Assembly: GCA_035517595.1 (NCBI GenBank)
Contig: DATIYN010000003.1
Location: 1-14,887 of the forward strand
Direction of reading: 5' to 3'
Length of the DNA stretch: 14,887 bases
Source: RBG-16-66-20 sp035517595
GTDB lineage: Bacteria; Pseudomonadota; Gammaproteobacteria; Burkholderiales; SG8-39
Within the stretch, counting starts at the first letter, position 1, and each line of letters begins with the position of its first letter. Shown piece by piece: positions 1 through 7,315 of this stretch. The translations under genes were made by a program, and so were the position numbers. The notes under the pieces were generated by a model, which worked only from the letters and a program-made list of their open reading frames with translations, was not told the origin of the DNA and did not search any database.

Positions 1-369
1 CTCCGGCGCGGCCACCAGCATCGCGATGCCCACCGGGTGGTAGATCGCCGCGAACGCCCCCGTGAGCGTGAGGCCGGCCGCGATCTGCCAGGGCTCCCGG
101 GCGAATCCGGTCAGGAACAGCGACGCGCCGATGCCGAAGAAGAACAGCGCCAGCACCCGGTAGCGGCTCCAGTGGTCCGCCAGCCAGCCCGCGGGAATCG
201 CGAAGGCGCCGAAAGCGATGAAGCTGCCGAGCGCGAGCGGCAGCAGATCCGAATAGGGCTCGCCCCATTCGCGCCCGATCGCCACCACGGCGGTCGGAAA
301 GACCAGCATCGCAAGGTGGTCGAGCAGGTGCCCGAGGTTGAGGAACGGCCCTAGCCAGCGGTTCGGCAT
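1..369 (-). CDS. MFS transporter, N-terminal part (runs off left edge)
   Basis: The minus strand is open from an ATG at 369 to the window edge and gives the first 123 residues of a hydrophobic protein. About four membrane segments are visible, near residues 19-35, 46-62, 72-90 and 97-117. The loop after the second segment reads GWLADHWSRYRVL, which resembles MFS motif A (G-x3-D-x2-S/G-R-x-R). The fourth segment contains AAIYHPVGIAML, a pattern common in MFS drug or anion exporters of the fosmidomycin-resistance type. The substrate cannot be told from this part. The gene is divergent from ccmA with 74 bases between the two starts. No Shine-Dalgarno sequence precedes the ATG; instead TATCGT lies six bases upstream on the minus strand (381-376), so the transcript may be leaderless. 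Confidence 0.8.
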   Translation of the reverse strand, partial: MPNRWLGPFLNLGHLLDHLAMLVFPTAVVAIGREWGEPYSDLLPLALGSFIAFGAFAIPAGWLADHWSRYRVLALFFFGIGASLFLTGFAREPWQIAAGLTLTGAFAAIYHPVGIAMLVAAPE

Positions 370-375
370 GGCCGC

Positions 376-381
376 ACGATA
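376..381 (-). promoter_or_regulatory. Candidate -10 element of the MFS gene
   Basis: TATCGT on the minus strand ends six bases before the ATG at 369. If it is a -10 element, transcription would start at or next to the start codon. No convincing -35 is visible, so this rests on the same arrangement at other gene starts in the window. Confidence 0.35.
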
Positions 382-430
382 CCCGAAAACGGCGCCTCGG
401 GCCGCGCCGGTTCGCCGGCCGCTTCCCGCG

Positions 431-436
431 TAAAAT
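431..436 (+). promoter_or_regulatory. Candidate -10 element of the ccm operon
   Basis: TAAAAT matches the TATAAT consensus at five of six positions and ends seven bases before the ccmA ATG. It is the AT-rich point of an otherwise GC-rich divergent spacer. No Shine-Dalgarno sequence lies between it and the start, so a leaderless mRNA is possible. No clear -35 is seen at the usual distance. Confidence 0.5.
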
Positions 437-443
437 CAGCAGC

Positions 444-1046
444 ATGCTTGAGACGACGGGGCTCGCCTGCGAACGCGGCGGGCTGCGCCTATTCGCCAAC
501 CTCGATTTCAGCCTTGCGCCGGGCGAACTGCTGCGCGTGCGCGGCGCCAACGGCGCGGGCAAGACGACGCTGCTGCGCACGCTCGCGGGCCTGACGCGAC
601 CGGCGGCGGGAACCATTCGCTGGCGCGGCGATCCGATCGGCGACGATTACCGGAGGGAAATGCTGTTCCTCGGCCACGCGCCGGCAGTGAAGGACGAGCT
701 GACCGTCCTGGAGAACCTCGAATTCTCGGCGCGTTTTTCCGCATTGGAGGATGTCGATGGCATGACCGCGCTTCAACAGCTGGGCATCGCCCGGCTCGCG
801 GGCCTGCCCGCGCGCTTCCTGTCGCAGGGCCAGCGCAAGCGCGCGGCGCTCGCGCGCCTCGCGCTCGCCGCGGCGGTGCCGCTGTGGCTGCTCGACGAGC
901 CGTTCTCCGCGCTCGACGACGAGGCGATCGGGCGCGTGAGCGCGCTGTGCGCGGCGCACGTCGCGGCAGGCGGCCTGCTGGTGCTGACCTCGCACCAGGA
1001 CGTGCCGATCGGCGCAGCGGACATGCGCGCGCTGGACCTGTCCTAG
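444..1046 (+). CDS. ccmA: CcmA, ATPase subunit of the CcmABCD haem-handling ABC transporter
   Basis: This 200-residue ABC ATPase hydrolyses ATP on the cytoplasmic face to release haem-loaded CcmE from CcmC, the first stage of System I cytochrome c maturation. Walker A is GANGAGKT at residues 34-41, the signature is LSQGQ at 126-130, Walker B is LWLLDE at 147-152, and the switch histidine is H184 in TSHQ. The length matches CcmA, which is shorter than most ABC ATPases. It is first in a nine-gene operon, with ccmB starting six bases after its TAG stop. The ATG at 444 has no Shine-Dalgarno sequence but has TAAAAT seven bases upstream. Identification is firm from the motifs plus the ccmB-I genes that follow. 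Confidence 0.96.
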   Translation: MLETTGLACERGGLRLFANLDFSLAPGELLRVRGANGAGKTTLLRTLAGLTRPAAGTIRWRGDPIGDDYRREMLFLGHAPAVKDELTVLENLEFSARFSALEDVDGMTALQQLGIARLAGLPARFLSQGQRKRAALARLALAAAVPLWLLDEPFSALDDEAIGRVSALCAAHVAAGGLLVLTSHQDVPIGAADMRALDLS

Positions 1047-1052
1047 GACGCG

Positions 1053-1721
1053 ATGGGCCGCGCCTTCCTGCTGGTGGTGCGCCGGGAGCTGCGCCTTGCG
1101 CTGCGGCGCAAGGGCGACGCGCTCAACGTGCTGGTGTTCTTCGTCGTCGTGGCGAGCCTGTTTCCGTTCGGCGTCGGCCCCGAGCCGAACCAGCTGCGCG
1201 CGATGGCGGCCGGCGTGGTCTGGATCGCGGCGCTGCTCGCCGCGGTGCTGTCGCTGCCGCGGCTGTTCGCCGCGGACCATGCCGACGGGACGCTCGAGCA
1301 GATGCTGGTCGCGCCGCATCCGCTCGTGGAGGTGGTGCTCGCCAAGACCGCCGCGCACTGGCTGCTCACCGGGCTGCCGCTCACGCTGGTGTCCCCGGTC
1401 ATCGCCCTTCAGTACGGCGTGCCGGCCGACGCGCAGCTCGTGCTGCTCGCCTCGCTGCTCGTCGGCACGCCGGTGCTGAGCCTCGTGGGCGCGGCGGGCG
1501 CCGCGCTCACGCTCGGCGTGCGCGGCGGCGGCGCCCTGCTGGCGCTGCTGGTGCTGCCGCTGTTCGTTCCGGTGCTGATCTTCGGCGCGGGCGCGGTCGG
1601 CGCCAGCTTGATCGGGATCAAGCCGGACGCGTATCTGTCGCTGCTGGGCGCGTTCCTTGCGGTATCCTCGCTCGTCGGCCCCTGGGCTGCGTGCGCGGCC
1701 CTGCGGGTCGCCCTCGACTGA
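1053..1721 (+). CDS. ccmB: CcmB, membrane subunit of the CcmABCD ABC transporter
   Basis: This 222-residue integral membrane protein pairs with CcmA. The N-terminal part has the family hallmark FFVVVASLFPFGVGPEP, followed by a cytoplasmic loop with DHADGTLEQMLVAP, where CcmB proteins contact CcmA. About six hydrophobic segments can be counted, as expected. An AGGA overlapping the ccmA stop (1045-1048) lies four bases before the ATG. The stop codon overlaps the ccmC ATG by one base (TGATG), so the two genes are probably translationally coupled. Nothing is missing or unusual. Confidence 0.96.
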   Translation: MGRAFLLVVRRELRLALRRKGDALNVLVFFVVVASLFPFGVGPEPNQLRAMAAGVVWIAALLAAVLSLPRLFAADHADGTLEQMLVAPHPLVEVVLAKTAAHWLLTGLPLTLVSPVIALQYGVPADAQLVLLASLLVGTPVLSLVGAAGAALTLGVRGGGALLALLVLPLFVPVLIFGAGAVGASLIGIKPDAYLSLLGAFLAVSSLVGPWAACAALRVALD

Positions 1722-2470
1722 TGAGCTCCGAACTGTTCCGCCTCGCCTCTCCGCAGGCGTTTTTTCCGGTCGCCGGGAAGGTGATTCCCTGGTTCGGGGC
1801 GCTCGCGGCCGCGCTTGCCGCCGCGGGCCTGTACGTGGGCTTCGTCGTCGCGCCGACCGACGCGACGCAGGGCGAGGCCTACCGCATCATCTTCCTGCAC
1901 GTGCCCGCGGCCTGGATGTCGATGTTCCTGTATTGCGTGATGGCGGGCTGGGCGGGCGTCGGCCTCGCGCTCAACACGCGGCTGTCGGGGATGATGGCCT
2001 CGGCGATCGCGCCCACGGGCGCAATGTTCACCTTCGTCGCGCTCTGGTCGGGCGCGCTCTGGGGCCGGCCGACCTGGGGCGCCTACTGGGTCTGGGACGC
2101 GCGCCTGACCTCCGAGCTCGTGCTGCTGTTTCTCTACCTCGGCTTCATCGCGCTCAAGGAAGCGATCCCGGACCCGGTGCGCGCCGACCGGGCCGGCGCG
2201 ATCCTCGCGCTCGTCGGCGTGGTCAACGTGCCGATCATCTATTTCTCGGTGCAATGGTGGAACACGCTGCACCAGGGCGCCTCGGTGAGCCTCACGCGCG
2301 CGCCTTCGATGGCCAGGGCGATGCTCGCCGGCATGTTGCTGATGGCGCTCGCGGCCTGGATGTACAGCATCGCCACCGCGCTCGCGCGCGTGCGGCGCAT
2401 CATCCTCGAGCGCGAGCGCGATGCCGAGTGGGTGCGCCTCACCAAGGAAGGCGTAGGAGCTGCCGCGTGA
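1721..2470 (+). CDS. ccmC: CcmC, haem-presenting membrane protein of System I
   Basis: CcmC takes haem to the periplasmic face and loads it onto CcmE. The protein has 249 residues and six membrane segments. The tryptophan-rich WWD signature is at residues 119-126 (WGAYWVWD). The two external haem-ligand histidines of the family are present: H60 in FLHVPAAW and H184 in WWNTLHQ, with the same numbering as I recall for the E. coli protein. The reading frame stays open far upstream inside ccmB, but the ATG at 1721 gives the normal family N-terminus and the TGATG junction with ccmB. The final TGA overlaps the GTG start of ccmD (GTGA). Confidence 0.97.
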   Translation: MSSELFRLASPQAFFPVAGKVIPWFGALAAALAAAGLYVGFVVAPTDATQGEAYRIIFLHVPAAWMSMFLYCVMAGWAGVGLALNTRLSGMMASAIAPTGAMFTFVALWSGALWGRPTWGAYWVWDARLTSELVLLFLYLGFIALKEAIPDPVRADRAGAILALVGVVNVPIIYFSVQWWNTLHQGASVSLTRAPSMARAMLAGMLLMALAAWMYSIATALARVRRIILERERDAEWVRLTKEGVGAAA

Positions 2471-2571
2471 GCGATTTCCTCGCCATGGGGGGCTACGGCT
2501 TCTATGTTTGGGGCTCCTACGTCGTTGCCGCGATTTGCATTGCGATCGAGATCTGGACGCTGAATCGATGA
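2467..2571 (+). CDS. ccmD: CcmD, small membrane protein of the haem exporter
   Basis: This 34-residue ORF sits exactly where ccmD is expected, between ccmC and ccmE. It has one hydrophobic segment at about residues 11-30, preceded by GGYGFYVWGSY, the recognisable CcmD N-terminal pattern. CcmD helps release holo-CcmE from CcmABC. The GTG start overlaps the ccmC stop by four bases, and its TGA overlaps the ccmE ATG by four. It is shorter than many CcmD proteins because the charged C-terminal tail is almost absent (it ends WTLNR). An internal ATG at residue 7 is a less likely start. Confidence 0.9.
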   Translation: MSDFLAMGGYGFYVWGSYVVAAICIAIEIWTLNR

Positions 2572-3035
2572 AACCCCGTCACCAACGCATGATCGCGATC
2601 GGCGCGGGCGTGGCGCTCATCGCCGTCGCCGCGGCGCTGGTGCTGAAGGCCTTCCAGGGCAACGTGGTGTTCTTCTTCAGCCCGAGCCAGATCGCGAACA
2701 AGGAGGCGCCGGTGGAGAAGACGTTCCGCGTGGGCGGCATGGTGGAAAAGGGCAGCCTCAGGCGGCAGGCCGACGGCGTGACCGTGCAGTTCGTGGTCAC
2801 CGACACCGCGCAGAGCATTCCCGTGAGCTATACGGGAATCCTTCCCGACCTGTTCAAGGAGGGCAAGGGCGTGGTGGCGCAGGGGCGGCTCGGGCCGGAC
2901 GGCGTGTTCCACGCCTCCGAGGTGCTCGCCAAGCACGACGAGAACTACATGCCGCCGGAGGCGGCGCACGCGCTGTCCAAGGCCGAGGCCGACAGGGCCG
3001 CGCGCAGCGTGGTGACTTCCGGGAGCGGGCGATGA
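2568..3035 (+). CDS. ccmE: CcmE, periplasmic haem chaperone
   Basis: CcmE binds haem covalently and carries it from CcmC to the CcmF/H lyase. The protein has 155 residues: a membrane anchor at about residues 8-28, then the beta-barrel domain with VEKTFRVGGMVEKGS near residues 49-63. The haem-attaching histidine is H123 and the axial-ligand tyrosine is Y127, in KHDENYMPPE, the classical His-type motif. The ATG at 2568 overlaps the ccmD stop and matches the family N-terminus MKPRHQRM; an upstream in-frame extension inside ccmD is rejected. The stop overlaps ccmF (ATGA). Confidence 0.97.
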   Translation: MKPRHQRMIAIGAGVALIAVAAALVLKAFQGNVVFFFSPSQIANKEAPVEKTFRVGGMVEKGSLRRQADGVTVQFVVTDTAQSIPVSYTGILPDLFKEGKGVVAQGRLGPDGVFHASEVLAKHDENYMPPEAAHALSKAEADRAARSVVTSGSGR

Positions 3036-4987
3036 TCCCCGAGCTCGGCCATTTCGCGCTGATCATCGCGGCGGTCATCGCGCTCGTGCAGGGCACGCTG
3101 CCGCTGCTGGGCGCGGCGCGGCGCATCCCGGCCTTCACGGCGCTCGCGCGCCCCGCGGCGCAGGGGCAGCTCGTGTTCGTCGCCTTCGCCTTCGGCTGCC
3201 TCGCCTGGTCCTTCTACAGCAACGACTTCACGGTGCTCAACGTCGCGACCAATTCCAACTCGCAGCTGCCCGTGCACTATCGCATCGCCGCGACCTGGGG
3301 CAGCCACGAGGGCTCGCTGCTGCTCTGGGTGCTCATGCTCTCGGTCTGGATGCTCGCCGTGTCGGTGTTCAGCGGCGCCCTGCCCGACGACATGGTGGCG
3401 CGCATCCTCGGGGTGATGGGCCTCGTGAGCCTCGGGTTTCTCTCGTTCCTGCTGTTCACCTCCAATCCCTTCGAGCGCCTGCTGCCCGGCGCGGCGGACG
3501 GGCGCGACCTCAATCCGCTGCTGCAGGACCCGGGCATGGTGTTCCACCCGCCGATGCTCTACATGGGCTACGTCGGCTTCTCGGTGGCGTTCGCGTTCGC
3601 CATCTCGGCGCTGCTCGACGGGCGCCTGGACGCGAGCTGGGCGCGCTGGTCGCGTCCCTGGACCACGGCCGCCTGGATGTTCCTCACCATCGGCATCATG
3701 CTCGGCAGCTTCTGGTCGTACTACGAGCTCGGCTGGGGCGGCTGGTGGTTCTGGGACCCGGTCGAGAACGCGTCGTTCATGCCCTGGCTGGTCGGTACCG
3801 CGCTCATCCATTCGCTCGCCGTCACCGAAAAGCGCGGCGCGTTCAAGGCCTGGACCGTGCTGCTCGCGATCCTCGCGTTCTCGCTCTCGCTGCTCGGCAC
3901 CTTCCTCGTGCGCTCGGGCGTGCTCACCTCGGTGCACGCGTTCGCCACCGACCCGCGGCGCGGCGTGTTCATCCTCGGCTTCCTCGCGTTCGTGATCGGC
4001 GGCTCGCTCGCGCTTTACGCCTGGCGCATGGGCAAGGTCGCGCCGGGCGCGCGCTTCGAGCTGCTGTCGCGCGAGTCGATGCTGCTGGCCAACAGCGTGC
4101 TGCTGCTCGTGGCCTGCGGCGCGGTGCTGCTCGGCACGCTGTATCCGCTGTTCCTGGACGCGCTCGGCCTCGCGAAAATCTCGGTCGGACCGCCTTACTT
4201 CGATTCGGTCTTCCTGCCGCTCATGGCGCCGGCCGTCCTGCTGGCGGGCGTCGGGCCGCTCATCGCCTGGCGCAAGGGCGACGGCGCGCAGGCCGCGCGC
4301 AGGCTGCGCTGGGCGGCGATGGTCGCGCTCGTCTTCGCGCTGTTCGCGCCGCTCGCCTTCGGCCGCTGGGGCGCGCTCACGGCGTTCGGCCTGCTGCTCG
4401 GCGCCTGGGTCATCGGCGGCGCGATCACGGCCCTGGTGGTTCGCTTGAAGATCAACCCGAGGATCAACTCGGCCTTCGCCGGCATGCTCCTCGCTCACGC
4501 GGGCATCGGCGTGTTCATCCTCGCGGTGACCCTCGTGAAGAGCTACGAGACCGAGCGCGACCTGCGCATGGCGCCCGGCGAGTCGGTGACGCTCGGCGGC
4601 TACACCTTCCGATTCGACGGCGTGCGCGAGGTGCCGGGGCCGAACTACCGCGCGGCGCGCGGCACGGTCGTCGTGACGCGCGACGGCGCGCCGGTGGCGA
4701 GCCTCGCGCCCGAGAAGCGCATCTACCGGGTCCAGCAGAATCCGATGACCGAGGCCGCGATCGACTACGGCGCGACGCGCCACGTCTACGTGTCGCTGGG
4801 CGAATCCGTCGGCGGCGGCGCCTGGACCGTGCGCATCCACATCAAGCCCTTCGTCGGCTGGATCTGGGGCGGCTGCATCCTGATGGCGCTGGGCGGCCTG
4901 CTGGCGCTCTCCGACCGGCGCTACCGCGGCTCGGCGCGCCGCGCGCCGGCGACCGAGGACGCCACCGCCGTCCGGAGCGCGACGTGA
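3032..4987 (+). CDS. ccmF: CcmF, haem lyase core of System I
   Basis: CcmF takes haem from CcmE and, with CcmH/I, attaches it to CXXCH motifs of apocytochromes c in the periplasm. The full-length protein has 651 residues and many membrane segments. The WWD motif covers residues 235-248 (WGGWWFWDPVENAS). All four conserved histidines are present: H172 (FHPPM), H260 (LIHSLA), H302 (SVHAF) and H489 (LAHAG), matching the P-His and TM-His ligands known in E. coli CcmF. WGSHEGS near residue 90 is another family block. It overlaps ccmE by four bases. After its stop there are 48 bases before ccmG, filled by an imperfect 26-bp tandem repeat with two mini-ORFs. Confidence 0.98.
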   Translation: MIPELGHFALIIAAVIALVQGTLPLLGAARRIPAFTALARPAAQGQLVFVAFAFGCLAWSFYSNDFTVLNVATNSNSQLPVHYRIAATWGSHEGSLLLWVLMLSVWMLAVSVFSGALPDDMVARILGVMGLVSLGFLSFLLFTSNPFERLLPGAADGRDLNPLLQDPGMVFHPPMLYMGYVGFSVAFAFAISALLDGRLDASWARWSRPWTTAAWMFLTIGIMLGSFWSYYELGWGGWWFWDPVENASFMPWLVGTALIHSLAVTEKRGAFKAWTVLLAILAFSLSLLGTFLVRSGVLTSVHAFATDPRRGVFILGFLAFVIGGSLALYAWRMGKVAPGARFELLSRESMLLANSVLLLVACGAVLLGTLYPLFLDALGLAKISVGPPYFDSVFLPLMAPAVLLAGVGPLIAWRKGDGAQAARRLRWAAMVALVFALFAPLAFGRWGALTAFGLLLGAWVIGGAITALVVRLKINPRINSAFAGMLLAHAGIGVFILAVTLVKSYETERDLRMAPGESVTLGGYTFRFDGVREVPGPNYRAARGTVVVTRDGAPVASLAPEKRIYRVQQNPMTEAAIDYGATRHVYVSLGESVGGGAWTVRIHIKPFVGWIWGGCILMALGGLLALSDRRYRGSARRAPATEDATAVRSAT

Positions 4988-5013
4988 GGCGCGTCAGGAA
5001 GAAGCGCGCATGA
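4984..5013 (+). CDS. Candidate 9-residue linker ORF 1 between ccmF and ccmG
   Basis: The GTG overlaps the ccmF TGA by four bases and the ORF ends in a TGA overlapping the next start by four bases. A GGAG at 4974-4977 lies six bases before the GTG. The predicted peptide is basic (V/M-RRVRKKRA). Its likely role, if translated, is to keep ribosomes moving towards ccmG rather than to make a working peptide. There is no evidence beyond the arrangement. Confidence 0.3.
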   Translation: MRRVRKKRA

Positions 5014-5035
5014 AGCGCATCGAAGGGAAACGCGC
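4984..5035 (+). repeat. Imperfect 26-bp tandem repeat, each unit beginning with a start codon
   Basis: Two adjacent 26-base units, 4984-5009 and 5010-5035, agree at 17 of 26 positions, and all nine differences are A/G transitions. A partial third copy is the beginning of ccmG: TGAAGCGC after the first base of its GTG matches unit 2. Each unit carries GTGA or ATGA at its left end and a purine-rich, Shine-Dalgarno-like stretch (AGGAAGAAG or GAAGGGAAA) near its right end. Because 26 is not a multiple of three, each unit shifts the frame. It may be a duplicated ccmG translation-initiation region. Confidence 0.6.
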
Positions 5036-5039
5036 GTGA
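5010..5039 (+). CDS. Candidate 9-residue linker ORF 2 between ccmF and ccmG
   Basis: The ATG overlaps linker ORF 1 by four bases, and its TGA overlaps the GTG of ccmG by four. The peptide MKRIEGKRA resembles linker 1 and the N-terminus of CcmG (MKRVLL), consistent with a duplicated start region. A purine-rich AGGAAG at 4996-5001 could serve as its ribosome binding site. Confidence 0.3.
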   Translation: MKRIEGKRA

Positions 5040-5560
5040 AGCGCGTGTTGCTTCCGCTCGCGGTGTTCCTGCTGATCGTGGGCTTTCTCGCCGTGGGCCT
5101 GAACCTCGATCCGCGCGAGGTGCCCTCGCCGCTCATCGGCAAGGCCGCGCCCGCCTTCGAGCTGCCGGTGCTGGGCCAGGACGGCCGGCGCTTCTTGCCC
5201 ACGGAGATGCGAGGCAAGGTATGGCTGCTGAACGTCTGGGCGTCCTGGTGCGTGTCCTGCCGCGACGAACACCCGGTGCTCGTCGAGCTCTCGAAGAAGG
5301 ACCTGCTGCCGATCCTCGGCCTCAACTACAAGGACAACGGCGAGGACGCGCAGCGCTGGCTCAAGCAGTTCGGCAATCCCTACCAGCTGTCGGCGGTGGA
5401 CGCCGACGGCCGCATCGGCATCGACTACGGCGTCTACGGCGTGCCCGAGACCTACCTGATCGACGCCGACGGCGTGATCCGCTTCAAGCAGATCGGCCCG
5501 CTCACGCCCGCGGTGCTGGAACGGAAGGTGTTGCCGATGGCGGCAGCGTTGAAGAAATGA
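5036..5560 (+). CDS. ccmG: CcmG/DsbE, membrane-anchored thioredoxin-like reductant of apocytochrome c
   Basis: CcmG keeps apocytochrome CXXCH cysteines, or CcmH, reduced for haem attachment. The protein has 174 residues: an N-terminal membrane anchor at about residues 5-22, then a thioredoxin fold with the active site WCVSC (C72, C75) and the cis-proline P137 in GVPET. The GEHP-like motif after the active site is here DEHPVL, typical of DsbE. The start is GTG at 5036, preceded by AAGGG at 5023-5027. An in-frame ATG does not exist closer to the family N-terminus. It is separated from ccmF by a short repeat and overlaps ccmH by four bases (ATGA). Confidence 0.96.
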   Translation: MKRVLLPLAVFLLIVGFLAVGLNLDPREVPSPLIGKAAPAFELPVLGQDGRRFLPTEMRGKVWLLNVWASWCVSCRDEHPVLVELSKKDLLPILGLNYKDNGEDAQRWLKQFGNPYQLSAVDADGRIGIDYGVYGVPETYLIDADGVIRFKQIGPLTPAVLERKVLPMAAALKK

Positions 5561-6024
5561 CCAGGACGATCGGATTTGTGCTCGTTTGCCTGTGCTTACT
5601 CGTGTCCGGGCTCAACGCGCAGGAGAGCAGCCTCCGGACCCAGGAGCGCACCCGGCAGCTCGAGGAGAAGCTGCGCTGCCTCGTGTGCCAGAACCAGACG
5701 CTCGCCGACTCCAACGCCGAGCTCGCGGGCGATCTGCGCAAGCAGGTCGCCGAGCAGATGGCCGCCGGCAAGAGCGACGAGCAGATCATTGAGTACCTGA
5801 CCGCGCGCTACGGCGATTTCGTGCTCTACGACCCGCCGTTCAAGCTGCGCACGGCGCTGCTCTGGGTCGGGCCCTTCGCGCTGCTCGCGCTCGGCGCGGC
5901 CGCGCTGGTGCTCGTGCTCCGGCGCCGGCGCGCGGCGCCCGAGGAGGCCCCGCTCGCGCCCGACGAGAAGCGCGTGGTCGAGCGCGTGCTCGGACCGGCG
6001 AAGGGCGACGGGGTGCCGCGATGA
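5557..6024 (+). CDS. ccmH: CcmH, apocytochrome c thiol-handling subunit
   Basis: This 155-residue protein works with CcmF in the haem lyase complex and shuttles electrons to apocytochrome cysteines. A signal peptide covers about residues 1-21 (ending SGLNA-Q). The redox motif LRCLVCQNQ gives C41 and C44. An amphipathic helical region follows, with a membrane helix at about residues 101-122 and a short basic tail. The length matches the N-terminal CcmH type (as opposed to the fused E. coli CcmH), and CcmI is separate here. The ATG at 5557 overlaps ccmG by four bases; the long upstream opening of this frame lies inside ccmG. Confidence 0.96.
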   Translation: MTRTIGFVLVCLCLLVSGLNAQESSLRTQERTRQLEEKLRCLVCQNQTLADSNAELAGDLRKQVAEQMAAGKSDEQIIEYLTARYGDFVLYDPPFKLRTALLWVGPFALLALGAAALVLVLRRRRAAPEEAPLAPDEKRVVERVLGPAKGDGVPR

Positions 6025-7283
6025 CCCTGTTCTGGATCCTGGCCGCGGTGATGACCGCCACGGCGCTCGCCTTCCTGCTGCCGCCGCTGCTGCGCCGGCG
6101 CGTCGCCGCGCCGGACGCGCGCGTCGCGGCGAACGCGACGGTCTACCAGGAGCAGCTCGAGGAGCTCGGCGCCGAGCTGCGGCGCGGCGCGCTCACGAAG
6201 GAAGAGTTCGAGCGCGCGAGCCGCGAGATCGAGCGCCGCATCGTCGCCGAGCACGCGACGGGCGCGCCCGAGGCCGCGCAGCCCCGGCCGCCGCGCGCCG
6301 CCGCGATCGCGGTCGCCGTGCTGCTGCCCGTGCTCGCGGGCGTCGGCTACTGGCGCCTGGGCAATCCGGTGGCGATGGACCCGGTCGTCGTCGCGGTCAC
6401 GGGCGCCGCGGCGCACGGCCACGAGATCACGCCCGAGCAGATGGCCGCGCTCGTCGAGAAGCTCGCCGCCCGCCTGGAGCAGACGCCGGACGACATTGAT
6501 GGCTGGATTCTGCTCGGCCGCTCGCGCACATCGATGGGCCAGTTCGACAAGGCCGTCGCCGCGTACGCGAAGGCCGCGCAGCTCGCGCCGCAGGACGCGG
6601 ACGTGCTCGCCGATTACGCGGATGCGCTCGCGATGGCGCAGGGACAGAGCCTCGAAGGCGAGCCTTCGATGCTCCTGCAGCGCGCGCTCGCGGCCGACCC
6701 CAATCACGTGAAGACGCTCGCGCTCGCGGGCACCGCGGAATTCGACCGCAAGAACTACCGGGCGGCGATCGGCTACTGGGAGCGCATCCTGAAGGTGATT
6801 CCCGCGGATTCGCCGTTCGCCAAGTCGGTGAACGGCAGCATCGAGGAAGCGCGCACGCTGGCGGGCGAGCCCGCCGGCGCCAAGACCGCCGTCGCCAAGG
6901 CGCCGCCCGCGCGGGCAGCGGCCAAGGCGCCCGCAGGCGCGGCCGCCGTCAGCGGCACGGTGAGCCTCGATCCCGCGCTCGCCGGCAATGCCGCCCCGGG
7001 CGACACCGTGTTCATCCTCGCGCGCCCGGCCAGCGGTGCGCGCATGCCGCTCGCGGTCACGCGCATCACGGTCGCCCAGCTGCCTTACCGCTTCAAGCTC
7101 GACGACAGCATGGCGATGGCCGCCGGCGCGACGATCTCCAGCCAGGCGCAGGTCGTCGTCGTCGCGCGCGTGTCGAAGGCCGGTACGCCGACGCCGCAGA
7201 GGGGGGATATCGAGGGGTTGAGCGCACCGGTGGCGCCCGGCGCCTCGGGCCTGACCGTGGTGATGCAGCGCGTCGTCGACTAG
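6021..7283 (+). CDS. ccmI: CcmI (CycH), apocytochrome c chaperone with TPR repeats
   Basis: CcmI binds the C-terminal part of apocytochromes c and presents them to CcmF/H. The protein has 420 residues. A first membrane helix at about 2-24 is followed by a cytoplasmic loop with the hallmark VYQEQLEELGAELRRG (residues 41-56) and EFERASREIERR. A second helix lies at about 93-112. The periplasmic part has TPR-like repeats at about 140-260 (WILLGRSRTSMGQFDKAVAAY and similar), a low-complexity Ala/Pro/Lys linker at about 280-305, and a C-terminal beta domain at about 310-420 found in betaproteobacterial CcmI. It overlaps ccmH by four bases. It ends the ccm operon with TAG; no terminator hairpin is visible. 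Confidence 0.93.
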   Translation: MTLFWILAAVMTATALAFLLPPLLRRRVAAPDARVAANATVYQEQLEELGAELRRGALTKEEFERASREIERRIVAEHATGAPEAAQPRPPRAAAIAVAVLLPVLAGVGYWRLGNPVAMDPVVVAVTGAAAHGHEITPEQMAALVEKLAARLEQTPDDIDGWILLGRSRTSMGQFDKAVAAYAKAAQLAPQDADVLADYADALAMAQGQSLEGEPSMLLQRALAADPNHVKTLALAGTAEFDRKNYRAAIGYWERILKVIPADSPFAKSVNGSIEEARTLAGEPAGAKTAVAKAPPARAAAKAPAGAAAVSGTVSLDPALAGNAAPGDTVFILARPASGARMPLAVTRITVAQLPYRFKLDDSMAMAAGATISSQAQVVVVARVSKAGTPTPQRGDIEGLSAPVAPGASGLTVVMQRVVD

Positions 7284-7315
7284 CCCGGAAGCGCGGACGG
7301 CCCCTCGCGCCCGTC

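Noticed and set aside
489..1358. A 289-codon minus-strand open frame over ccmA and ccmB
   Set aside because: Antisense shadow of two confirmed genes, with Arg/His/Gln-rich low-complexity translation.
884..1720. Upstream in-frame extension of ccmC through ccmA and ccmB
   Set aside because: The extension is Arg/Ala-rich and runs within two intact genes. The ATG at 1721 gives the normal CcmC N-terminus.
2945..4840. A 631-codon open frame on the minus strand opposite ccmF
   Set aside because: It mirrors the intact, motif-complete CcmF. The translation is dominated by Arg, His, Asp, Glu and Ala without recognisable folds, as expected from the antisense of GC-rich coding DNA.
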